Below the pieces are notes generated by a model that saw only the letters and a program-made list of their open reading frames with translations, was not told the DNA's origin and ran no database searches. Below are positions 8,648 to 17,615 of a stretch of DNA of 64,000 nt, one piece after another. Position numbers and translations under genes: made by a program. Source of the DNA: Candidatus Pantoea soli (GTDB taxonomy: Bacteria > Pseudomonadota > Gammaproteobacteria > Enterobacterales > Enterobacteriaceae); assembly GCF_007833795.1 (NCBI RefSeq), contig NZ_CP032703.1, positions 372,001-436,000 of the forward strand, read 5' to 3'. The stretch's first letter is position 1; every line of letters begins with the position of its first letter.

Positions 8648-9085
8648 ATGCATACCTTCAGAATCGCCTTTATTAAAGCGGGATGGCACAACGAGATAGT
8701 GAATAATGCGCTGGTGGGATTCCGCCAGGCCCTGGCAGAACAGCAGGTTGAACATCAGCTGAAAACCTTTGATGTTCCCGGCGCCTTTGAAATGCCACTG
8801 CTGGCAAAACGTCTGGCTGAAACCGGCAACTATGATGCGATTGTTTGCGCGGCGCTGGTGGTGGACGGCGGCATTTATCGCCATGATTTTGTCGCGCAGG
8901 CGGTTGTGGATGGCCTGATGAACGTGCAGCTGACCACCAATGTACCGGTGTTTTCGGTGTCGCTAACGCCGCACAATTTCCAGCCGGCAGAGGTAATTGA
9001 AAACTTCTATCGCGACCATTTCATTAAAAAAGGTCAGGAAGCCGCTCGCGCCGCGCTGGCTATTCATCAGCTTGTGGTGGAGTAA
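8648..9085 (+). CDS. ribH2: 6,7-dimethyl-8-ribityllumazine synthase, type II (RibH2-like)
   Basis: 145 residues. The segment VVDGGIYRHDFVAQAVVDG with its histidine, and VPVFSVSLTPHNF, closely resemble Brucella-type RibH2 rather than the E. coli RibH motif. RibH condenses an aminouracil with dihydroxybutanone phosphate in riboflavin synthesis; type II enzymes are decamers. The chromosome of an enterobacterium should also carry ribE/ribH, so this is probably an accessory paralogue. The ATG at 8648 is chosen because the family begins just before the RIAFIKAGWH segment. It diverges from the thi operon. Confidence 0.88.
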   Translation: MHTFRIAFIKAGWHNEIVNNALVGFRQALAEQQVEHQLKTFDVPGAFEMPLLAKRLAETGNYDAIVCAALVVDGGIYRHDFVAQAVVDGLMNVQLTTNVPVFSVSLTPHNFQPAEVIENFYRDHFIKKGQEAARAALAIHQLVVE

Positions 9086-9218
9086 AGGCTGCAGCAGGAT
9101 GATGGTATTACCACCCTGTACCGAATTTAAGCGAAATCTGTGCAGGGTTTATTGCGTACGGAAAAGCAATCTGGTTTATACGGTGCGGAAGGAAGCCGCG
9201 AAAACAATAAATGAATTT

Positions 9219-9254
9219 AACGGTTTCACTATTTATTAAAATAATGAAACCGTT
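9219..9254. terminator. stem-loop between convergent genes
   Basis: Ten-base perfect arms AACGGTTTCA and TGAAACCGTT flank an AT-rich 16-base loop. It lies between ribH2 (+) and the OsmB-like gene (-), so it could end transcription from either side, although the U-run is poor. Confidence 0.5.
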
Positions 9255-9268
9255 GCAACAAACTAAAA

Positions 9269-9478
9269 TTAGCGGCTTACTTCATGACCGATCAGGCCGC
9301 CAATGGCTGCACCGCCCAGCGTACCAAAGGTGCTGCCGCCAGTCAGAACAGCGCCACCCACGGCACCCACACCCGCGCCAATCGCGGTGTTTCGGCCACG
9401 GTGTGACATGCCACACGCGGTTACAGATAAGGTCACCAGTAATACCACGGCAATACTCAGGCTGCGTTTTAAAAGCAT
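9269..9478 (-). CDS. osmB: OsmB-like lipoprotein with glycine zipper
   Basis: 69 residues. The lipobox SVTAC puts the lipidated cysteine at residue 22. The mature part has repeated small-residue GxxxG patterns (AIGAGVGAVGGAV, GTLGGAAIGGLIG), the glycine-zipper layout of the osmotically inducible lipoprotein OsmB. The ATG at 9478 follows GAGGA; two upstream in-frame starts lack such a site. It is likely an outer-membrane-associated stress protein. The symbol rests on family resemblance. Confidence 0.75.
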   Translation of the reverse strand: MLLKRSLSIAVVLLVTLSVTACGMSHRGRNTAIGAGVGAVGGAVLTGGSTFGTLGGAAIGGLIGHEVSR

Positions 9479-9769
9479 TAAAATCCTCATTACCATTAAT
9501 GCTAATGGAATGTCATTATGTTAATTTGATTGTTGTTTGTGCGCCGTATCCCTGGCAGACGGTACATCGTCAGTCGGCAATATAATAGGCCGGCAAAAAG
9601 TAATACAGGTAAAAATTCCTATTTTAATGCGGCCCTGTTTGCACTGCTGCTTAATTAAGCAGTCGCACACGCGCTTTTATCGCGATGGAAGATTATTAGT
9701 AAAACGGCAATAAAACGTGCAGCTGAATGACAACGGCGGCAGCGAAGTAATGCGTGGAGAAAAAGGCGG

Positions 9770-9937
9770 ATGAAGACGTTTAAAGGCAACAAGCAATCGC
9801 TGCCAGTGCGCTACTGCAAACAGTGTCACAAACCCATGACCTGGCGGAAAAAGTGGGAGAAGTGCTGGGAGCAGGTGCAGTATTGCTCGGAACGTTGTCG
9901 CCGTGAGGCAAAGCGCCGCACGGTCGACAACGAATAA
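9770..9937 (+). CDS. DUF2256 domain zinc-ribbon protein, 55 aa
   Basis: The product has C16-x2-C19 and C39-x3-C43 around the signature KPMTWRKKWEKCW, the diagnostic pattern of DUF2256. Four cysteines probably bind zinc. DUF2256 genes are often found beside photolyase/cryptochrome genes, but none is seen here. The ATG is preceded by a purine-rich GGAGAAAAAGGCGG. The gene ends 11 bases from the convergent sugar porter. Biochemical role unknown. Confidence 0.85.
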   Translation: MKTFKGNKQSLPVRYCKQCHKPMTWRKKWEKCWEQVQYCSERCRREAKRRTVDNE

Positions 9938-9948
9938 TCGCCGCAGGA

Positions 9949-11400
9949 TTATGCCGCAGAAGACGCGTCTGCCGCCGCGTCACCGAAGCGTTCACGCATG
10001 TGCGTTTCAATTTGCTCCAGTGATTTGCCGCGCGTTTCCGGCAGCACCAGCATGACAAAAATCAGCGATGCCACGTTAATCCCGGCAAAAATGAAGAAGG
10101 CGTTATTGCCCACCAGCGACAGCAGCGGCGGGAAGGCAAAGGCCACCGCAGCATTACAGATCCACTGAAACGCCACCGCTGAGCCAGTCAGTACCCCGCG
10201 CACTTTCATCGGGAACAGTTCTGACATCAGCAGCCAGTAAACCGGCGAAATACACATCTGCATAAAGAATAAAAACACCAGGATGCAGCCAAGCGCCAGC
10301 AGGCTTTGCGTCATGCTGTGCGGCATAAACACCAGTACCGCCCCCAGCGCCAGCTGCATGGCGATCACAATCGTCAGGCCGGTCATCAGCATCGGACGAC
10401 GGCCGAAATGGCTGATGGCTTTGATACCGGCAAAGGTTGCCAGCACCGAGACCACACCGTTACCGATGGTGGCCGCAATCGAAGCGCTGGTACCCATGCC
10501 GGTGCTTTTCAGGATGATTGGCGTGTAGTACATAAAGGCGTTTACCCCGGTGAACTGCAGCACAATGCCCATGCCGCAGCCCATCAGCAGCAGCCGTACA
10601 ATCCAGCGCTCTTTCAGTAGCTCGCGTGCCGCCGGCCCCTGATGCGCTTCACGGGCATGCTGGCGCATTTCTGCCATCTCTTTCCTGATTTCCCGCGGGT
10701 TCTCACGCAATTTGCGCAGAATACGCAGCGCCTCGTTAAAGCGTCCTTCGGCCACCATCCAGTGCGGTGAAGCGGGAACAAAGAAAGTGCCGGCAAACAG
10801 CAGCACGCCCGGTACCATCGCCAGCGCCAGCATGTAACGCCACATGTGCGGATCGTGCAGCAGCAGGCTCATACAGGCGCTCACCACATAGGCCAGCAGC
10901 TGCCCTGAGACAATCATCAGCTCATTGCGGCTGACCAGCGGCGCGCGCCGTTTCGGCCCGGCGATTTCCGCAATAAAGACCGGCACCGTGGAGGAGCCGC
11001 CGCCAACGGCGATGCCGAGAATAAAGCGCATTGCCACCATGATTTCGACGTCCGGGGCAAGGGTCGTCCCCAGCGCGCCGGCAACAAACAGCAGCGCCAG
11101 GCTGCGTAACGTAATGCGGCGACCAAACCGGTCTGATACGTATCCGCTCAGAAAGGCGCCCACCGCAGAACCGAACGTCAGCGCTGAGGTGACCAGTCCT
11201 TCCGTAAACGGCGTAAGATTCAGGCCGCCCTGCGAGGCCGGCAGCGTCATATAGGGTAACGCACCGGAGATAATGCCGGTGTCGTAGCCGTAGGCCAGCG
11301 CGCCCATGGTGGCGACCAGCACCACGAAAAAAAGACGTTGCCGGACGGTGAAGGTGAGCGCGCCGCTCTCCTCCGGTGGGGGTGATGAAGCGTTTTGCAT
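9949..11400 (-). CDS. MFS sugar porter (SP family)
   Basis: 483 residues with about 12 membrane segments. Sugar porter marks are visible: YGYDTGIISGALPYM in helix 1, GYVSDRFGRR in loop 2-3, and the C-terminal PETRGKSLEQIE. It is probably a proton symporter for a hexose, pentose or inositol; the exact sugar cannot be told. The ATG at 11400 has AGGGA upstream, while the in-frame extension to 11493 looks like leader DNA. A LysR gene diverges from it and may control it. Confidence 0.9.
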   Translation of the reverse strand: MQNASSPPPEESGALTFTVRQRLFFVVLVATMGALAYGYDTGIISGALPYMTLPASQGGLNLTPFTEGLVTSALTFGSAVGAFLSGYVSDRFGRRITLRSLALLFVAGALGTTLAPDVEIMVAMRFILGIAVGGGSSTVPVFIAEIAGPKRRAPLVSRNELMIVSGQLLAYVVSACMSLLLHDPHMWRYMLALAMVPGVLLFAGTFFVPASPHWMVAEGRFNEALRILRKLRENPREIRKEMAEMRQHAREAHQGPAARELLKERWIVRLLLMGCGMGIVLQFTGVNAFMYYTPIILKSTGMGTSASIAATIGNGVVSVLATFAGIKAISHFGRRPMLMTGLTIVIAMQLALGAVLVFMPHSMTQSLLALGCILVFLFFMQMCISPVYWLLMSELFPMKVRGVLTGSAVAFQWICNAAVAFAFPPLLSLVGNNAFFIFAGINVASLIFVMLVLPETRGKSLEQIETHMRERFGDAAADASSAA

Positions 11401-11505
11401 GGATGCATCCCTGTTAAACGACAAACACAGCGCAGTGCTGTGTAAAGAAAGGTATGAGTATAGAAGTGATTTGCAGAATGGGATCTGAATCACATAAATC
11501 GCCGT

Positions 11506-11523
11506 CCGCAGGGTTGCCTGCGG
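11506..11523. promoter_or_regulatory. inverted repeat between MFS porter and LysR gene
   Basis: Perfect 7-base arms CCGCAGG and CCTGCGG with a 4-base spacer lie in the divergent intergenic region. It could be an operator for the LysR protein or a simple hairpin in a leader. Confidence 0.35.
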
Positions 11524-11601
11524 CGCGGAACAGATAAGGTGAGCGCCACGAGTCAGGCTATTCTGCTGCGCACCGTTTTTTTCTGAAGGATGTCACTTAC
11601 C

Positions 11602-12501
11602 ATGCCGGTTAACTTCGACCTCAACGATCTGTATGCCTTTCGCGCGCTGGTGGAATACGGCAATTTTCGCCTTGCGGCAGAGTCCATCTGTCTGTCGCAG
11701 TCGGCGCTGAGCCGCAGGATTGAAAAGCTGGAATCCGCGCTCGGCACCCGGCTGTTCGATCGCACCACGCGGCGCGTCACCCTGACGCTGTTTGGTCAGA
11801 ATTTTGCCGAACGTTCAGAACAGCTGCTCGCCAGCGTCGAAGCGGTACTGGCGGATGTGAATCAGGTCAGTCAGGAGCGGACCGGGCTGGTCACCGTCGC
11901 CACGGTGCCCTCCGCCGCTTATTACTTTATGCCCGATGTGATTCGTCGCTTTCAGGCGCGCTACCCGCGCGTACGCATCAAGCTCATCGACAGCAGCGTG
12001 GGTAACGTACTGGAAGCCGTCAGCAGCGGCCAGGCGGATTTTGGCATCTGTTTTGCCCGCAATTTGCATCCCAGCCTGGAGTTTATCCCGCTGGTGGAAG
12101 ATGTGTATGTGGCAGCCTGCCGTCACGATCATCCGCTGGCGCGAAAAGCCGCACTGCGCTGGCAGGACTATTTTCAGCAGGATTACATCGCGCTGGATAA
12201 AGTCTCGGGCAACCGCACCCTGCTTGACCAGGCACTGGGACATTTAACGCCGGCACGCGCCAGTATTTGTGAAACCCGGCATGTGACAACCCTGCTGGGG
12301 ATGGTAGAAGCGGGCATCGGCATTGCTGCCGTGCCCGCGATGTCACTGCCTTCCGCCGGTCATTCGGTGCTGACGCACCTGCCGCTGATCGATCCGGTGG
12401 TCACCCGCTCGGTCGGGCTGATTCGTCAGCGCGGGCGTATCCAGTCGTACATGGCGGCAGAACTGGAAAAGCTGATCACGGAACAGCATCCGGCTGCTTA
12501 G
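11602..12501 (+). CDS. LysR family transcriptional regulator
   Basis: 299 residues. The N-terminal winged helix includes FRLAAESICLSQSALSRRIEKLESALGTRLFDRTTRRV, the canonical LysR helix-turn-helix, followed by a two-lobed effector-binding domain. The ATG at 11602 follows GAAGGA at a long spacing; an upstream ATG at 11590 overlaps that site. It diverges from the sugar porter and its 3' end overlaps the convergent binding-protein gene by 26 bases. It may control either the porter or the citrate-type MFS operon behind it. Confidence 0.9.
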   Translation: MPVNFDLNDLYAFRALVEYGNFRLAAESICLSQSALSRRIEKLESALGTRLFDRTTRRVTLTLFGQNFAERSEQLLASVEAVLADVNQVSQERTGLVTVATVPSAAYYFMPDVIRRFQARYPRVRIKLIDSSVGNVLEAVSSGQADFGICFARNLHPSLEFIPLVEDVYVAACRHDHPLARKAALRWQDYFQQDYIALDKVSGNRTLLDQALGHLTPARASICETRHVTTLLGMVEAGIGIAAVPAMSLPSAGHSVLTHLPLIDPVVTRSVGLIRQRGRIQSYMAAELEKLITEQHPAA

Positions 12502-13285
12502 TTGCAGCCTGTGCGGTCACGCTGTGCATGCCGGTCGCGTTCACCACCTTTTGTGCGGCTGGCGAGGCGAGAAACGCCAGCAGCGCTTCGCCCTGGGCGC
12601 GATGCGCCGCGTGCACCGTTACCGCGCCGGCAAAGCGGGTGATGTATTGCACATCGGCGGGCAGTTCGCCAGCGAACGTTACCCCCGGCACCGGCAGCAG
12701 TTCACTGACCTGCTGGAAGCCAAGGCTGTAGCGCCCTTTTGCCACCTCTGAGGCTACCGGAATGCGCTCGACCATCTGCGCTTTGGTTTGCATCTGTCCG
12801 TCAATCTGCAGTTTTTTAAACAGCGTGGTGCTGACGTAGCGGCCACTGGCGCTGTCTGAATAGGCTACCGATTTCGCCTGCAGCAAGACGTTACGCAGCT
12901 TTTCATCGCTGCTGATATCCGGCACGGCTGTTCCTTTCTTCACCACCACACCAATCGGCGAGTCTGCCAGTTCAACACGCGATCCGGCCAGGGTTTGCTG
13001 CTGCTGTTGCAGATGGGTCAGCGCATCGCCGACCATGATCACCACGTCCGCTTTCTCGCCGCGCGCCAGCCGGTTAGGGATGGCCTGCGGCGTTTTGCCC
13101 ATTGACGGGCCGGGAATAATCACCAGCTGATCGCCGCTCTGTTTTTCATAGGCAGGTGCCAGCTGCTCCAGCGCGGCGCGGAAGCCGCCGGAGATCATGA
13201 CGGTGATCTGCTCCGCCCGCACACCCGCGCTGAGTGCGGTCAGGACCAGTGCCGCAGACAATGAAAAGGGTAATTTACGCATCAT
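12476..13285 (-). CDS. ModA-like periplasmic substrate-binding protein
   Basis: 269 residues with a signal peptide (to about ALSAGVRA). The mature part ITVMISGGFRAALEQLAPAYEKQSG, the segment ADVVIMVGDAL and the later SDSASGRYVSTTLFKKL match the ModA/PBP-like domain family that binds molybdate or small organic acids. No ABC permease or ATPase lies beside it. The next gene upstream is an MFS carboxylate porter with a 12-base gap, so it may bind an organic acid rather than molybdate. The start is one of two adjacent ATGs. Confidence 0.8.
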   Translation of the reverse strand: MMRKLPFSLSAALVLTALSAGVRAEQITVMISGGFRAALEQLAPAYEKQSGDQLVIIPGPSMGKTPQAIPNRLARGEKADVVIMVGDALTHLQQQQQTLAGSRVELADSPIGVVVKKGTAVPDISSDEKLRNVLLQAKSVAYSDSASGRYVSTTLFKKLQIDGQMQTKAQMVERIPVASEVAKGRYSLGFQQVSELLPVPGVTFAGELPADVQYITRFAGAVTVHAAHRAQGEALLAFLASPAAQKVVNATGMHSVTAQAATKQPDAVP

Positions 13286-13297
13286 TTCGCTCCCTGA

Positions 13298-14593
13298 TTA
13301 ACGTGCCGTCTGCAGCGCTAACGCGCTGCGGCGATAGAGATAAAGTGTGGCCAGCAGGGCACACAGTGCGGCAAAACTCATCCAGTAGCCGGGTGACGCT
13401 TTGTCACCCGTGTATTCGATTAACGCGGTGGAGACCACCGGCGTAAAACCGCCAAAGACCGCTGTCGCCAGGCTATAGGCCAGGGAGAAGCCCGCCACGC
13501 GGACTTCTGCGGGCATGATCTCTGTCAGCGCCGGGATCATCGCGCCGTTGTACAGACCGTAAAGACAAGAGAGCCAGAGCAGCACGCTCAGCATCATGGC
13601 AAAGGTTGGCGTCTGCGCCAGCAGCGACAGGGCCGGATAGGCCGTCGCCAGCGCCAGCAGCGTCATCGTAACCAGCACCGGTTTACGGCCAAAGCGATCG
13701 GATAATGCGCCGCCAATTGGCAGCCAGATAAAGTTTGAGACGGCCACCAGTAGCGTGACCAGCAGGCTGTCTGACGCGCTGAGCATCAGCACCTTTTTGC
13801 CAAAGGTGGGAGCATACACGGTAATCAGATAGAAAGCCGTGGTGGTCATGGCGACCATCAGCATACCGGCAATGACCACCGGCCAGTTACTGAGCAGCGT
13901 GCGGAACACCTCGCGCATCTCCATATGGTGACGGCGGGCGTTGAACTCCTCGGTTTCTGCCAGCTTGCGGCGCAGCACAAAGATAAACGGCACAATCAGG
14001 CAGCCAAACAGGAACGGAATACGCCAGCCCCAGGCCGCAATCTCAGATTGCTCCAGTGCCGCATTGAGCGCAAAGCCCATCGCTGCCGCCACCATAATAG
14101 CCACCTGCTGGCTGCCCGACTGCCAGCTGGTGTAGAAGCCTTTGCGTCCTGGCGTGGCGATTTCCGCCAGATACACCGACACCCCGCCCAGTTCCGCCCC
14201 GGCGGAGAAGCCCTGCAGCAGACGTCCCACCAGCACCAGCAGCGGTGCCCACAGGCCAATAGTCTGCCATGACGGCACCAGCACGATCAGGAAGGTGCCG
14301 GTTGCCATGATCGACAGCGTGACAATCAGTCCCTTACGCCGCCCGACTTTATCAATATAAGCGCCGAGCACAATCGCCCCAATCGGGCGCATCAGGAAGC
14401 CGGCACCGAACACCGCAAAGGTCATCATCAGTGAGGCAAACTCACTGCTGGCCGGGAAAAAGGTGTGGGCAATATACGTGGCATAAAATCCGAACAGGAA
14501 AAAATCGAATTGTTCCAGAAAATTGCCTGAGGTTACGCGCAGGATCGCGCCAATACGCGCACGTTGAGTAGTGGGTGAGGTAGAAGAATGCAT
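13298..14593 (-). CDS. MFS metabolite:H+ symporter, citrate/tricarballylate type
   Basis: 431 residues with 12 predicted membrane helices. The N-terminus [21 protein letters not shown] and the loop [13 protein letters not shown] match the metabolite-H+ symporter family that includes CitA and TcuC. The likely substrate is citrate, tricarballylate or a related carboxylate. The ATG at 14593 follows CCGGAGATCGTG. It is the first gene of a two-gene unit with the ModA-like protein. A perfect palindrome-like repeat lies about 100 bases upstream. Confidence 0.88.
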   Translation of the reverse strand: MHSSTSPTTQRARIGAILRVTSGNFLEQFDFFLFGFYATYIAHTFFPASSEFASLMMTFAVFGAGFLMRPIGAIVLGAYIDKVGRRKGLIVTLSIMATGTFLIVLVPSWQTIGLWAPLLVLVGRLLQGFSAGAELGGVSVYLAEIATPGRKGFYTSWQSGSQQVAIMVAAAMGFALNAALEQSEIAAWGWRIPFLFGCLIVPFIFVLRRKLAETEEFNARRHHMEMREVFRTLLSNWPVVIAGMLMVAMTTTAFYLITVYAPTFGKKVLMLSASDSLLVTLLVAVSNFIWLPIGGALSDRFGRKPVLVTMTLLALATAYPALSLLAQTPTFAMMLSVLLWLSCLYGLYNGAMIPALTEIMPAEVRVAGFSLAYSLATAVFGGFTPVVSTALIEYTGDKASPGYWMSFAALCALLATLYLYRRSALALQTAR

Positions 14594-14924
14594 CACGATC
14601 TCCGGTTGTCTGCAGCGCTTTTGGTTGCGCCTGTGACAGGAGACTGACCGGAAAAAGGGAGCTTAATAAGCGCAATAAACGCATAGACTGATGCGCCATG
14701 CGCATCAATGATGCTTTATGATGCATAATGACGTTTTTTTACAAGCGGTTAACACGCTGCCCGGTGCCGCTGGCAGAATATCGTTATGAAACATCATTAT
14801 GCAGAATTGTGACAGGCCTCATAAGGCGGCCAGCAGCCGTGGCTGACGGCCACCTTAGCGGTAACCGTCAGCAGCTGAGTACAAACGCGCCGGCCATGCG
14901 GCAGGGGGTAAGCGCAGATTAGCC
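14594..14924. other. intergenic region with inverted repeat, no gene
   Basis: About 330 bases between the carboxylate porter start and the end of the pirin gene. It holds the porter promoter, the inverted repeat at 14689-14707 and an AT-rich run. The short open frames here have no ribosome binding site and no protein-like composition. Confidence 0.55.
14689..14707. promoter_or_regulatory. perfect inverted repeat, candidate operator
   Basis: TGATGCGC, a 3-base spacer CAT, then GCGCATCA: two perfect 8-base arms. Two more GATGC copies follow within 25 bases. The position upstream of the MFS/ModA-like operon suggests a regulator-binding site, possibly for one of the LysR proteins nearby. Confidence 0.5.
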
Positions 14925-15650
14925 TTAACGCTGCGGGTGGTTCACTTCCAGCGGACGCAGGTCAAACACCAGCACTTCCGCCCGATCGCCGTGAGCAAAA
15001 TGCAGTGCGGTTTCTTCACGTACCCGTGCACCGTCGCCGGCATTGAAACGCACTCCGTTGACCTCCAGGCTTCCCCGCGCAACATGGATATAGGCATAAC
15101 GGTTGGCGTCCAGCGTCAGCGTCTGCTGCTCGTCACCGTCAAACAGGCCAGCGTAGATACGCACGTCCTGACGCACGCGCAGCGAGCCCTGCTCACCCTG
15201 CGGAGAGACAATCAGACGCAGCTGACCGCGTTTTTCACTTTCAGCAACCGATACCTGCTGATAACCCGGCTCCGTGCCCCGCTCAGCCGGTACGATCCAG
15301 ATCTGCAGGAAATGCACCCTCTCCTCATTCGAGTGGTTAAATTCGCTGTGCGTGACGCCGCTGCCTGCGCTCATCAGCTGCACATCACCGGGGACAATCA
15401 CCGAGCCGGTGCCCATGGAATCTTTATGCGCCAGCGCCCCTTCCAGCACGTAAGAGATAATCTCCATGTTGTTATGTGGATGCGCACCAAAACCGCGACC
15501 CGGTGCAACCCGATCGTCGTTGATAACCAGCAAATCGGAAAACCCGGTCTGCTGCGGGTCCCAGTAACTGGCGAAAGAGAAGGTATGGCGGGAATTCAGC
15601 CAGCCGTGATCGCCGGCACCGCGTTGTTCTGACAGTCGTTGTTCAATCAT
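14925..15650 (-). CDS. pirin family protein (YhaK/YhhW-like)
   Basis: 241 residues. The cupin metal site appears in FGAHPHNNMEIISYVLEG and HSEFNHSNEE, and the start GAGDHGWLNSRHTFSFASYWDP is typical of bacterial pirins such as YhhW, which has quercetinase activity. The ATG at 15650 follows AAAGGAG. The longer in-frame start overlaps the promoter region shared with the divergent LysR gene, so it is rejected. It probably responds to redox or aromatic stress through that regulator. Confidence 0.92.
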   Translation of the reverse strand: MIEQRLSEQRGAGDHGWLNSRHTFSFASYWDPQQTGFSDLLVINDDRVAPGRGFGAHPHNNMEIISYVLEGALAHKDSMGTGSVIVPGDVQLMSAGSGVTHSEFNHSNEERVHFLQIWIVPAERGTEPGYQQVSVAESEKRGQLRLIVSPQGEQGSLRVRQDVRIYAGLFDGDEQQTLTLDANRYAYIHVARGSLEVNGVRFNAGDGARVREETALHFAHGDRAEVLVFDLRPLEVNHPQR

Positions 15651-15703
15651 GATCTGCTCCTTTTTTATGAGGTCGGAAGGCGATGGCGCTTCCCGTTGAG
15701 AAC

Positions 15704-15719
15704 CAGTATACGTAAACTG
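15704..15719. promoter_or_regulatory. near-perfect palindrome, candidate LysR operator
   Basis: CAGTATACGTAAACTG is a 16-base palindrome with one mismatched pair, lying between the pirin gene and its divergent LysR gene. Position and size fit a LysR recognition site controlling both promoters. Confidence 0.5.
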
Positions 15720-15773
15720 ATTTGCCCAACAATGTGCCGTAATGACAATGACTGTCACCGATAAGTGGACAAT

Positions 15774-16661
15774 ATGCAGATAGAAGATCTTCGCATTTAT
15801 GTTGCCGTGATTCAGACCGGTAACTTCACCGCCGCCGCTGAGCAGCTGATGCTGTCAAAGCAATATGTCAGCCGGCGCATTGCGGCGCTGGAGGCCTCGC
15901 TGGGTGCGCGCCTGCTGAATCGCAACACGCGTAAACTCTCGGTCACAGACAGCGGCCAGCTGTTCGCCCGGCACGCGCAGCGCATTCTGGATGATGTGCA
16001 GGCGGCTGAACAGGCGGTCTCCGGACAGCGCCAGGCGCTGCGCGGCAGCTTTCGTCTGAGCGTGCCAATGTCATTCGGGATCAGTCATCTTTCACCGTAT
16101 ATCGCGGAGTTTCTCAGTCTGCATCCGGGGCTGCAGTTTCAGGTCGAACTGGCTGACCGCCATGTGGATATGGTTGGCGAAGGGTTTGATATGGCTATCC
16201 GCATCGGTACGCTGCCCGATTCCAGCCTGATTGCCCGCCGGCTGGGCGAATTCCGTCGCGTCATCTGCGCCAGCCCGGCTTACCTGCAGGGTGCCGGCGC
16301 ACCGCGAACGCCGGATGAACTGCGCGAACACCGCTGTTTACGCTATGGCCGCGAAAGCCAGACCGGCTGGGAGCTGTTTCAGGGCGACAGCCGTCAGGTG
16401 GTGCCCGTGCACGGGCCGATGGTCAGCAACAACGGCGAAATGCTGCGGGATGCGGCCGTTGCCGGTCTGGGGCTGATTTTACTGCCGGAATTTATCGTCG
16501 CGCCCGCGCTGGCGCGCGGTGAACTGGTCACGGTGCTGGAGGCCTGGCAGCCCGCTGCGCTGCATCTTAACGCGCTCTATCCGCAGCACCGCCAGCGCAG
16601 CGAAATTAACCGCGTATTTATGGCGTTTCTGCAGGATAAGCTGCAGCAGGCCACGTCATAA
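15774..16661 (+). CDS. LysR family transcriptional regulator (YhaJ/DsdC-type)
   Basis: 295 residues. The helix-turn-helix is in GNFTAAAEQLMLSKQYVSRRIAALEASLGARLLNRNTRK, and the effector domain runs from about residue 90. It diverges from the pirin gene, an arrangement also known for E. coli yhaJ/yhaK. The ATG at 15774 has AAGTGGA upstream; a GTG lies three codons earlier. Its stop overlaps the convergent ROK kinase gene by six bases. Confidence 0.9.
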   Translation: MQIEDLRIYVAVIQTGNFTAAAEQLMLSKQYVSRRIAALEASLGARLLNRNTRKLSVTDSGQLFARHAQRILDDVQAAEQAVSGQRQALRGSFRLSVPMSFGISHLSPYIAEFLSLHPGLQFQVELADRHVDMVGEGFDMAIRIGTLPDSSLIARRLGEFRRVICASPAYLQGAGAPRTPDELREHRCLRYGRESQTGWELFQGDSRQVVPVHGPMVSNNGEMLRDAAVAGLGLILLPEFIVAPALARGELVTVLEAWQPAALHLNALYPQHRQRSEINRVFMAFLQDKLQQATS

Positions 16662-17615
16662 CCCCCTGACAGCCGGTGCGAGCGCCCGGCGGGCCAGCAG
16701 CGCCGCGCCGGTCATGCCGCCCTGATGGGCAAAGGCACCCGGCACCACCAGCGCATACGGCGTGCGGCGTAAGATGCAGCGCTGGACGGCGTCGTTCAGC
16801 GCGGCAATCAGCGGGGTAACTGAAGCCAGCCCACCGCCCACCGCCACGCAGGAGGCGCCGGTGATATTGATGGTGTACGCCAGTGGTTCACTCACCAGCT
16901 GCAGCCACGCCTGGATGGTCTGCTGCGCGCGCGCCTGCTGCTGCTGCCAGCCGGTGACAATCGCTTTACTGCTGAGGCTTTCGCCGTGCAGGGTACGGTG
17001 CAGATTTTCCATGCCGCGCGCGCCACCATAGGTGTCAAGGCAACCGCGCTGCCCGCAGGGGCACGCCAGCCGCGGGATCGGCACGCGCGCGCCGTCAATG
17101 TCCACCTCGGTCAGGGTGATTGGCCCGTGGCCCCACTCGCCGGTTAAGCCGTTCTGGCCCATCACCAGCCGGCCATCGGAGACCAGTCCGCCACCGACAC
17201 CGGAGCCAAGAATGGCGCCCAGCACCACCTTATGCCCTTTGCCAGCGCCCGCCTCGGCTTCCGCCAGCGCGAAGCAGTCGGCATCGTTATGCACGATAAC
17301 CTTCCGCTGCAGCACCTCACCCAGTTCGGCCGCCAGCCGGCGCTGATGAAACGCGGGAATATTGCTGGCAAACATTTCGCCGGTCAGCGGTGAGACAATG
17401 CCGGCGGTGGAGATCGCAACCGGCGAGTCGGCCGCAAACTCTGCGGCATGCCGGGCGATCATGGCGCTGACGCGCACGCAAAAGGCGCGCCAGTCCTGCG
17501 CCGGAATGGGTTGCTGATCGAGGAGCGTGAGCACGTTTTTATCCGACATCACACCCATTTTGATAAAAGAACCCCCGAGATCAAAACAGATCACCGGAGA
17601 GAGCGAAGGGGTCAT
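16656..17615 (-). CDS. ROK family sugar kinase
   Basis: 319 residues. The N-terminus ICFDLGGSFIKMGVM is the ROK/ASKHA phosphate loop, and the zinc motif ACPCGQRGCLDTYGG is intact. There is no helix-turn-helix, so this is a kinase rather than a repressor. ROK kinases act on glucose, fructose, N-acetylmannosamine or allose; the substrate here is unknown. It overlaps the preceding permease gene by four bases and ends the Dpp-type operon, which suggests that the imported compound contains a sugar. Confidence 0.88.
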   Translation of the reverse strand: MTPSLSPVICFDLGGSFIKMGVMSDKNVLTLLDQQPIPAQDWRAFCVRVSAMIARHAAEFAADSPVAISTAGIVSPLTGEMFASNIPAFHQRRLAAELGEVLQRKVIVHNDADCFALAEAEAGAGKGHKVVLGAILGSGVGGGLVSDGRLVMGQNGLTGEWGHGPITLTEVDIDGARVPIPRLACPCGQRGCLDTYGGARGMENLHRTLHGESLSSKAIVTGWQQQQARAQQTIQAWLQLVSEPLAYTINITGASCVAVGGGLASVTPLIAALNDAVQRCILRRTPYALVVPGAFAHQGGMTGAALLARRALAPAVRGL

